From the NCBI GenBank assembly GCA_029858245.1, contig JAOUFL010000156.1:1-5759 (forward strand): DNA of 5,759 nt, in the 5' to 3' direction. The stretch comes from Candidatus Zixiibacteriota bacterium. Its GTDB lineage: Bacteria; Zixibacteria; MSB-5A5; RBG-16-43-9. The position numbers and the translations under genes are program-made. Position 1 is the first letter of the stretch; each line of letters starts with the position of its first letter. Below are positions 1 through 4,543 of the stretch, piece after piece. The notes under the pieces were generated by a model that saw only the letters and a program-made list of their open reading frames with translations, was not told where the DNA came from and made no database searches.

Positions 1-447
1 AATGAGGAAAAAGAGAATTTATGGAAAATAAGGCGGTCTGTTTCTGCTTCCTTATTAAGGATTGCACCAACCAAGGTAAATGAAGATGTATGCGTTCCTC
101 CAAGTAAACTGCCGGAGCTGGTTTCAGGGATTAAAAAATTAGCTAAGGAGTATAACGTTCAGATTAATACCTTCGGGCACGCCGGGGATGGAAATCTGCA
201 CGTTAATCTTATGGCGGACATCCGGGATAAGGAAAAAATGCACCGGGTGGAACAGGCAGTGGATAAGCTGTTTGATTTGACCTTGAGCCTGGGAGGTACT
301 CTTTCAGGTGAGCACGGTATCGGAACTACCAAATCCAAGTATCTGGAAAAAGAGATCGGCAAAACGGGGATTGAGTTTATGAAGAAGATCAAGGAAGCAT
401 TTGACCCTGAGGGGATAATCAATCCCGGCAAGATTTTTCCGGAATAA
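1..447 (+). CDS. FAD-linked oxidase, GlcD/D-lactate dehydrogenase type (C-terminal part, 5' end outside window)
   Basis: This is the last 148 codons of a flavin-dependent 2-hydroxyacid oxidase or dehydrogenase (glycolate oxidase GlcD / D-lactate dehydrogenase family, FAD-oxidase C-terminal domain). Enzymes of this family oxidise glycolate, D-lactate or a similar 2-hydroxyacid and pass electrons to a quinone, cytochrome or Fe-S partner. Family motifs seen in order are LWKIRRS (nt 19-39), KVNEDVCVP (73-99), the conserved GHAGDGNLH (175-201), SGEHGIG (304-324) and the typical ending FDPEGIINPGKIF before the TAA stop. The histidines of GHxGDGNxH and GEHG lie at the substrate and flavin site in characterised members. 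The FAD-binding N-terminal domain is outside the window, so substrate and gene symbol cannot be assigned. The ORF is intact here. It is followed by a 389-base non-coding region, so it is probably the last gene of its operon. Confidence 0.93.
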   Translation, partial: NEEKENLWKIRRSVSASLLRIAPTKVNEDVCVPPSKLPELVSGIKKLAKEYNVQINTFGHAGDGNLHVNLMADIRDKEKMHRVEQAVDKLFDLTLSLGGTLSGEHGIGTTKSKYLEKEIGKTGIEFMKKIKEAFDPEGIINPGKIFPE

Positions 448-457
448 ACTTTTTGTA

Positions 458-478
458 GAGACGTATTGTATACGTCTC
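458..478. repeat. Perfect 8-bp inverted repeat just after the oxidase gene
   Basis: The arms GAGACGTA (458-465) and TACGTCTC (471-478) are perfect reverse complements around the five-base loop TTGTA. The hairpin starts 11 bases after the oxidase stop. It has no T-run directly behind it (CCAATTTATTTTC follows), so it is a poor intrinsic terminator, though it could protect the 3' end of the oxidase mRNA. The GTAGAGACG...CGTCTC form resembles short interspersed palindromes I know from several bacterial phyla. That family assignment is from memory and not provable here. Confidence 0.7.
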
Positions 479-518
479 CAATTTATTTTCAAAAACCTCA
501 CCCTTACTGTTTGGCTGT

Positions 519-543
519 CTTCGATCCTGAGCTCAGACCGAAG
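519..543. repeat. Compound imperfect palindrome centred on CTGAGCTCAG
   Basis: A perfect 10-base palindrome, CTGAGCTCAG (527-536), is flanked by CTTCG (519-523) and CGAAG (539-543), which are also reverse complements but sit off-centre by one base. The whole looks like a decayed copy of the widespread CTTCGAC-TGAGCTCAG-TCGAAG type of short intergenic palindrome. A second GAGCTC (545-550) and another CGAAG (555-559) follow at once, suggesting that part of the unit is duplicated. The arms are visible directly; the family link is inference. Confidence 0.55.
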
Positions 544-559
544 GGAGCTCACGACGAAG

Positions 560-582
560 CCCTCTCCTTAAAAAGGAGAGGG
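560..582. repeat. Perfect 10-bp hairpin, CCCTCTCCTT / AAGGAGAGGG
   Basis: Arms 560-569 and 573-582 match perfectly over 10 bases around an AAA loop, making this the most stable short hairpin in the region. It is followed by an A-run on the plus strand, and no T-run follows it on either strand, so it is not a canonical intrinsic terminator. Together with CCTCACCCT at 496-504 it resembles the common CCTCACCC...CCCTCTCC...GGAGAGGG interspersed repeat, with 55 extra bases between its two halves. Confidence 0.7.
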
Positions 583-616
583 AAAAAACTGTAAATTAAA
601 CTTAGAATAGCACCAC

Positions 617-641
617 TAAAAAGCAGCCCAATTAATTGGGC
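617..641 (-). terminator. Possible minus-strand intrinsic terminator: 16-base perfect palindrome plus T5
   Basis: GCCCAATTAATTGGGC (626-641) is a perfect 16-base palindrome that can fold as a six-pair GC-topped stem with a TTAA loop. Read on the minus strand it is followed by TGC and then TTTTT (the complement of A618-622), which is terminator-like. No T-run follows on the plus strand. No minus-strand protein gene lies upstream, so the element would terminate either a small RNA from the 640-750 region or stray antisense transcription. It may instead be just another palindromic repeat. Confidence 0.35.
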
Positions 642-726
642 AACTACATAAATTCTGCTCTCTTTTGGTCTCCTGACCAGTAGAGCTTTCGTCAAGCTTA
701 CTTCGTTGGTGAGGACAACAACGAAG
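642..726 (-). other. Row of three small hairpins; candidate structured minus-strand RNA or repeat remnant
   Basis: Three hairpins follow one another: CTTCGTTG/CAACGAAG (701-708 with 719-726, 10-base loop), AGCTT/AAGCT (684-688 with 694-698, 5-base loop) and TGGTC/GACCA (666-670 with 675-679, 4-base loop TCCT). On the minus strand they come in the order given and lead into the terminator-like palindrome at 626-641. That order would suit a short structured RNA of roughly 110 bases. No convincing minus-strand promoter was found. A composite interspersed repeat with no transcript is at least as likely. The GGTCAGGAGACC core resembles repeats seen in candidate-phylum genomes (from memory). Confidence 0.3.
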
Positions 727-760
727 AGTAAAGCAAAGTGAGGTTACTACTTCCATAGGT

Positions 761-778
761 TAAAAAATAGATTTTTTA
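761..778. repeat. AT-only palindrome TAAAAAAT-AG-ATTTTTTA
   Basis: Two 8-base arms (761-768 and 771-778) are perfect reverse complements separated by AG. A stem of only A-T pairs with a two-base loop is too weak to act as a terminator. Its position directly upstream of the proposed -35 of the lipoprotein gene suits an UP-element-like A/T-tract or a protein binding site. Confidence 0.35.
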
Positions 779-779
779 C

Positions 780-808
780 TTGGTTTTAAAGCTACAGGCG
801 TATATTTT
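780..808 (+). promoter_or_regulatory. Possible sigma-70-type promoter for the lipoprotein gene
   Basis: TTGGTT (780-785) and TATTTT (803-808) are separated by 17 bases, with A/T tracts just upstream. Transcription would begin near 815 and give a leader of about 20 bases that keeps the GAGG ribosome site at 829-832. Both hexamers are imperfect and the AT-rich surroundings make chance matches easy. Confidence 0.3.
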
Positions 809-836
809 ATAGGTAACGAGATACAAGTGAGGTTAT

Positions 837-1676
837 ATGTTTAAATCTGCTTTAAAATATTCAATAGTCTGCATGATTTTGCTACTTTTATTCTTTTCCC
901 TCACCTGCAAGAGGCCTGTTTCCCCAACCTATACGGATGTTAATGCCTTACACGATTATATCAAAGCCCGTCCTGATATCTTTTCTGCAGACGTATACGA
1001 TACATCTTCTGATGATCCGAACTTTTACCGGGAAATAACCAGAAGAGAAAACTGGATAACGGTAAACATTCGAGAACCTGATGATTCTATCCATTATTTC
1101 AGATATGCTAATGTTACCTGGGATGATTCCATTCAGGGGAGTTTTCATACCTTTATCTCCGGGAAAGAATATACCAAGGAGTTTAAAGCATTTTCCAGGG
1201 TCAAAGCTTATTTTGAGCAGTGGGGTAATTCGGGGGATATCTATAAGGGCTGGCTGCTGATGAAGGTATCCAATGGTGAGATTTATTCATTACCCAAGCC
1301 AGCAGGTGGATTTGGTCAGGTTAATGTTACTTTCTCCGGTTCGAGTAAATCTATAGCTGTAGATCAACTGATTAATGTTGACTCTGTTCTGAAATTTGAT
1401 AAATCTGCTGAAGTCAGCTTTGGTATACTGGTCTCGGATACATCTGATTATTATTTTCTTCATATCTTTGAAGAGGGAGCATGGAGAGAAATTCCTTTCC
1501 ACCAGGTTAGTGGTAAAGAATATGAAGCGTTTTGGACTACCAGCTCCAGTTCTCAAGATCTCAATGTGTATAAACACGCCTATATCGATTTCTTAGATAA
1601 TGAAAGTGTAGCCGATACTACTGTAAAATACTCCTCCAAAGCCTGGGCGGTTTTGTATAAAATCAGATCTCAATGA
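837..1676 (+). CDS. Probable lipoprotein of unrecognised family, 279 aa
   Basis: I do not recognise this family. The N-terminus has a basic start (K3, K7), a long hydrophobic core (about residues 10-22) and Cys24 in the context FFSLTC, followed by KRPVSPTY. This looks like a type II (lipoprotein) signal peptide, although Thr at -1 and Ser at -3 are not the favoured lipobox residues; if Cys24 is not lipidated the protein would be secreted or anchored. The mature part is polar, rich in aromatic residues and Ser/Thr/Asp. It has one Tyr/Phe/Trp-rich centre (SFHTFISGKEYTKEF...AYFEQWGNSG...KGWLL), then short alternating stretches typical of beta strands, and no further membrane segment. There is no catalytic motif I can name. 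The start at ATG 837 is backed by GAGG at 829-832, four bases upstream. The next gene begins 51 bases downstream. A periplasmic or outer-membrane location is inferred from the signal alone. Confidence 0.8.
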   Translation: MFKSALKYSIVCMILLLLFFSLTCKRPVSPTYTDVNALHDYIKARPDIFSADVYDTSSDDPNFYREITRRENWITVNIREPDDSIHYFRYANVTWDDSIQGSFHTFISGKEYTKEFKAFSRVKAYFEQWGNSGDIYKGWLLMKVSNGEIYSLPKPAGGFGQVNVTFSGSSKSIAVDQLINVDSVLKFDKSAEVSFGILVSDTSDYYFLHIFEEGAWREIPFHQVSGKEYEAFWTTSSSSQDLNVYKHAYIDFLDNESVADTTVKYSSKAWAVLYKIRSQ

Positions 1677-1680
1677 GGAT

Positions 1681-1714
1681 AAAAAACTTAATATAAATAA
1701 ATATTAATTTTTTT
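1681..1714 (+). terminator. AT-only hairpin with T7 tail between the lipoprotein and DUF4389 genes
   Basis: TTAATAT (1688-1694) and ATATTAA (1701-1707) pair around AAATAA and are followed by seven Ts (1708-1714). The A-run at 1681-1686 can extend pairing with the Ts past one bulged C. Layout is that of an intrinsic terminator, but a stem with no G-C pair is weak, so partial read-through is expected at most. It abuts the Shine-Dalgarno of the next gene, so folding could also influence translation. Simple AT-rich spacer is the alternative. Confidence 0.25.
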
Positions 1715-1715
1715 G

Positions 1716-1722
1716 AAGGAGG
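1716..1722 (+). promoter_or_regulatory. Strong Shine-Dalgarno (AAGGAGG) that decides the start of the DUF4389 gene
   Basis: AAGGAGG, continued by T1723, is a full match to the anti-Shine-Dalgarno of 16S rRNA and ends five bases before ATG 1728. An in-frame TTG at 1713 would place this site inside the coding sequence, and nothing resembling a ribosome site precedes that TTG (only A/T). The ATG is therefore the start. Confidence 0.9.
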
Positions 1723-1727
1723 TTAAT

Positions 1728-2030
1728 ATGCCAGAATACCCGGTCAAGTACGACGTGGATTATCCCCAGAAGTCCAACCCTTTGCTGGTCTTAGCCCGGT
1801 TTTTTCTGGGCTGGATTTATATCGGAATCCCTCATGGTGTTTTTATGGCGATTTATGGCATTGGAGCTTTTTTAGTCCTGCTCTATGCCGGGTTAATGAT
1901 AATCCTCAATGGTAATTTCCCCAAGGAGTCCTTTGCATTTCTTATAAGATACCAGAGGTATGTTAATCGAGTACAGGCTTACTGGATGTGTATGGTGGAT
2001 GAATACCCTCCTTTCAGCGGCTGGGAATGA
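1728..2030 (+). CDS. DUF4389-type small integral membrane protein, 100 aa
   Basis: The protein has the arrangement typical of DUF4389 proteins: an N-terminal YPVKYDVDYPQKSNPLL segment, two closely spaced hydrophobic segments (about residues 19-35 and 38-60), then the conserved loop NGNFPKESFAFLIRYQRYVNRVQAY and an ending in DEYPPFSG. Molecular function of this family is not known; it is expected in the cytoplasmic membrane with short polar tails. Members may carry this domain once, as here, or twice, so a 100-residue protein is a normal single-domain form and not a fragment. The start is set by the Shine-Dalgarno at 1716-1722. It follows the lipoprotein gene by 51 bases, with a weak AT hairpin between, so co-transcription is possible but not certain. 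A 207-base spacer separates it from the next gene. Confidence 0.8.
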   Translation: MPEYPVKYDVDYPQKSNPLLVLARFFLGWIYIGIPHGVFMAIYGIGAFLVLLYAGLMIILNGNFPKESFAFLIRYQRYVNRVQAYWMCMVDEYPPFSGWE

Positions 2031-2148
2031 AAATCCCGTTCTGTAAGAAAAAAGGATAATTTTATAAAATAAAATGTATTGATAAGGCTCTGGTAGAGGA
2101 ACTGTAAGATTCACTGGAGTCTGTTTTTGAGAATTTATTAAAATCCCG
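2030..2148 (+). repeat. Short direct repeats in the spacer after the DUF4389 gene
   Basis: AAAATCCCG occurs at 2030-2038 and 2140-2148, and CTGTAAGA at 2041-2048 and 2102-2109, in an otherwise featureless spacer (2031-2237). The order of the two words is not conserved between copies, so this is not a simple tandem duplication. The spacer also holds the AT palindrome ATTTTATAAAAT (2059-2070). I see no convincing terminator and no supported small gene here. Confidence 0.3.
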
Positions 2149-2213
2149 CTGAAAATTCGCCTTACCCCTTTGTACTTAAAGAGCTGACTTTAGATGTCGA
2201 TTAATAGATATAG

Positions 2214-2222
2214 TGCTATAAT
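2214..2222 (+). promoter_or_regulatory. Extended -10 promoter element TGC-TATAAT ahead of the HEAT-repeat gene
   Basis: TGC followed by the exact consensus TATAAT (2217-2222) forms an extended -10, which can act without a good -35; no good -35 lies at the usual distance. Transcription would begin around 2229-2230, only about nine bases before ATG 2238, so the transcript would lose most of AGGGG (2226-2230), the best ribosome site for that ATG. Use of the next in-frame ATG (2247), with AAAGG at 2232-2236, would resolve the conflict. Confidence 0.5.
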
Positions 2223-2237
2223 ATCAGGGGTAAAGGT

Positions 2238-4520
2238 ATGCAAGAGATGAGAAACAGCGTAATCTTAAATATATTTAAAGAGCTCAACTCTGCCATAAAA
2301 AGGCTGAGTACCTATCCCCAGGAACATCCGGTAAATAAAACATCCCTGCAAAAGACTTATCAATTATTTGAGGAATTTCTTAAAACAAAAGGAGAGCTTA
2401 CCCTGGGGCGGGTGGAAAACAAACTGGTTCTGGAGGAGGAAAATTTAGACTTAAGCTCTGTTTCCAACAAGCTCTTTAATATAATGGACAAGCAGAATAT
2501 CAAAAGCATTAGCTTCAGTCCGGGATTAGACCAGGGAGAGCTGAAGTCTTTCCTGCTGTATTTTATCCTGAAAACAGAAGAGAGTTTATCCTCTTATCTG
2601 CAGAATAACGAGGTAGCTCATATAAGGTTAAACCAGTTAAGGTACGAGGTTATCTCCGAAGATGAGGAGGTAGTCAAATCAGATTATATTCAGAATGTAA
2701 ACCTTAAATCCGAGTTATCCAGGGTCATAAGAGAACATCCTGATTTGTTAAAAGACATACTTCTGGGGAAGTCGATCGAAAAGGGTAAACTTAAGGAGAT
2801 TTTTGGTAAGGATATCCTCCCGGGGACTGAATCTTTATCTGATGAACAGAGATTTGTTAAAGGGGGAGAGGGTGCGGGAATCTGCGGGGAGGGTATTGAC
2901 GTTAAAAAACTAATGGAAGAACTTAAAGTGGAGATCGACAATATGTCAGATGATGAATTGCTGGTCATGCTAAGCTCACATCTGAAGGATTTTTTCAAAG
3001 ACCAGGCTGAAATGGAAAGCTCTTCTGAGGAAGCTCTGAAACTGGTTAAAAAAGCACTGGAGAAAAGAGACCAGCAAAGGCTTTTACCCAGACTTAAAGA
3101 GCTTTTATCCGGGTACGGCATTATCGACGAGAGATATTTCGACCTGCTGATAAATCAAACCTATAAAAGTAAAGAAGAGCAAATCTCAAGGAATCTTGAG
3201 TTTTTGCAAAAGCTCGAACAGGGTCAGTTAAAAGAAGATGAGGTCGAAAAAAGAAAGATGGAGATAATTTATTGCCCGGATGAAAAGCTCAAAAAGAAGA
3301 TAATCGACTCTCTTGTGGAAAAACTGGATTCATCAGATGAGAAACTCAGAGAAACCTCCCTGCTGGCTCTGAAAAAGCTGATGGAGCTTTCGATTTCCGA
3401 AGAAAAGGAAGGAGACTTCGTATATATTAAAGACAGGTTGACAGAGCAGCCTGAAAAGAATATAGTAACTATAAAATTCCATGAAGGATATTTTGAGATT
3501 TTGTCTTCGAATTTTTCCAACCTGGTAAAAGTGTGCAAGCTGGATGAGGTTAATCGGATGCTGGAGAAAGCTGATTTAAAGACTCAGAATGAAACGCTGA
3601 GGCAGAAGTTCCATAGCTTAAAAAAGGAATTTATTGATCGGATATCCTCCGAACAAAACTTGGATTTACTGCTCCAGCCTCTTTTTGCCGGGTTCAGTAC
3701 CCAGAAAGGGAAAGAGACCGAGAAACTGCTGCAAAACCTGAATAGAGAAAAAGTCGCACAAAAACTGGTGGGGATATTTACTGTGGAGAAACGGCATATC
3801 CGCATCTGGGCTTTAAGGCTGTTAAGTGATCTGGGAAAAGAAGCAGTTGAGGTTATTTCAAATCTGCTTTCCAGCAAGGAAAAATTCAAAAGAAGCGCAA
3901 ACCAAAATCTCCTTGAAGACGAATCCTGGTATATTATTAGGAATGCTCTTTTCGTTCTGGGTAATATCGATAGTCAGGTCTCAGTTAAATTAATACTGGA
4001 ATTTGCCAGGGACCCGGATCCGAGGGTTAGGCTGGAAGTGCTGAAAGTGCTCGAGAAAAAGAAAAAGGAGAAGGCTATTCAGGTTTTACTGGAGCTGATC
4101 AGAGACACAGATGAAGAGGTTCGGAAAAAAGCCGTGAGCCTGATTGCCCTTTCCGGCGAAAAGGGATTTGTTCCCGGCTTGAAAGAGTTATTTTTCACAC
4201 CTTTCACTGACAGAAAAAAGATTTTGACTGTTATGGTCAAGATAGATGAGAATAACAGCAGGGATTTTATTATGAAGGTTGCAACAGACGATGAATTTCT
4301 CCCGCCTGCTTTTTCCGGGAAGGAAAAATACGAGCTTCAGATAGCAGCACTTGAGATATTAGGGAAAATAGGAACCCCCAAGGACTTTATAGCTATAGAG
4401 AATTTTCTCAAGAGAAGGAAAAAGGGTTTTTTATGGAGGTTAAACCGGGATGAGGTGATTGAAAAAGCCCAGGAGATATTATCCCAGAAAGATAAGGAAA
4501 TCAGCCTTTCCAAGCTTTGA
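2238..4520 (+). CDS. Large HEAT-repeat protein with a YPxxHP-type N-terminal domain, 760 aa
   Basis: No signal peptide or membrane segment is visible, so the protein should be cytoplasmic. Residues 1 to about 145 form a first domain (ELNSAIKRLSTYPQEHPV at 15-32, then alternating Leu-rich helices and ...ISFSPGLDQGELKSFLLYF). This pattern resembles the N-terminal region of some bacterial HD-GYP and HEAT-repeat proteins, from memory. A highly charged helical middle follows (about 150-500; Glu/Lys/Leu-rich, partly coiled-coil-like, with a repeat-like SDEKLRETSLLALKKLMEL near 365). HEAT-type helical pairs occupy roughly 505-640 (IRIWALRLLSDLG, WYIIRNALFVLGNI at 564, DPDPRVRLEVLKVL near 592, DTDEEVRKKAVSLI near 623), with another near 700 (LQIAALEILGKIG). 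HEAT arrays bind protein partners; no catalytic site is seen. The start at ATG 2238 has AGGGG seven bases upstream; ATG 2247 (Met4) is an alternative. The metallopeptidase gene follows 23 bases after the stop. Confidence 0.88.
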   Translation: MQEMRNSVILNIFKELNSAIKRLSTYPQEHPVNKTSLQKTYQLFEEFLKTKGELTLGRVENKLVLEEENLDLSSVSNKLFNIMDKQNIKSISFSPGLDQGELKSFLLYFILKTEESLSSYLQNNEVAHIRLNQLRYEVISEDEEVVKSDYIQNVNLKSELSRVIREHPDLLKDILLGKSIEKGKLKEIFGKDILPGTESLSDEQRFVKGGEGAGICGEGIDVKKLMEELKVEIDNMSDDELLVMLSSHLKDFFKDQAEMESSSEEALKLVKKALEKRDQQRLLPRLKELLSGYGIIDERYFDLLINQTYKSKEEQISRNLEFLQKLEQGQLKEDEVEKRKMEIIYCPDEKLKKKIIDSLVEKLDSSDEKLRETSLLALKKLMELSISEEKEGDFVYIKDRLTEQPEKNIVTIKFHEGYFEILSSNFSNLVKVCKLDEVNRMLEKADLKTQNETLRQKFHSLKKEFIDRISSEQNLDLLLQPLFAGFSTQKGKETEKLLQNLNREKVAQKLVGIFTVEKRHIRIWALRLLSDLGKEAVEVISNLLSSKEKFKRSANQNLLEDESWYIIRNALFVLGNIDSQVSVKLILEFARDPDPRVRLEVLKVLEKKKKEKAIQVLLELIRDTDEEVRKKAVSLIALSGEKGFVPGLKELFFTPFTDRKKILTVMVKIDENNSRDFIMKVATDDEFLPPAFSGKEKYELQIAALEILGKIGTPKDFIAIENFLKRRKKGFLWRLNRDEVIEKAQEILSQKDKEISLSKL

Positions 4521-4543
4521 CAAAATCAAACCGCCCAGCCGTG

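Larger units (their letters stand above)
736..835 (+). repeat. Perfect 11-base direct repeat AAGTGAGGTTA, copies 89 bases apart
   Basis: AAGTGAGGTTA occurs at 736-746 and again at 825-835, and the match ends at the repeat. The second copy contains the ribosome-binding GAGG of the lipoprotein gene, and the first lies just left of its probable promoter region. Possible explanations are chance, an old target-site duplication around 747-824, or a duplicated operator. The intervening sequence shows no matching terminal inverted repeats, so insertion is not well supported. Confidence 0.4.

Noticed and set aside
458..478. Intrinsic terminator for the oxidase gene
   Set aside because: The hairpin is good but is followed by CCAATTTATTTTC instead of a T-run, so it is listed as a repeat only.
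159..552. Two overlapping minus-strand open frames across the oxidase C-terminus and its spacer
   Set aside because: They are antisense to conserved oxidase motifs, overlap each other in different frames and show no recognisable domain.
458..582. CRISPR-like array suggested by several palindromes in a row
   Set aside because: The palindromes differ in sequence and spacing, and no repeat unit recurs at regular intervals; there are no cas genes in the window.
747..824. Mobile element flanked by an 11-base target-site duplication
   Set aside because: No terminal inverted repeats or coding capacity lie between the direct repeats, so the evidence does not go beyond a direct repeat.
1713..1727. 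TTG at 1713 as start of the DUF4389 gene
   Set aside because: It would bury the full-consensus Shine-Dalgarno inside the gene and has only A/T upstream. ATG 1728 is correctly spaced.
1893..2114. Minus-strand open frame of 73 codons across the DUF4389 3' end
   Set aside because: It is mostly antisense to the conserved C-terminal motif of the DUF4389 gene and has no ribosome site or recognisable motif.
2690..3121. Open frame of 143 codons on the minus strand inside the HEAT-repeat gene
   Set aside because: It lies entirely antisense to a well-supported gene, its product is Ser/Phe/Leu-rich as expected from the complement of Glu/Lys/Leu-rich helices, and it has no family motif.
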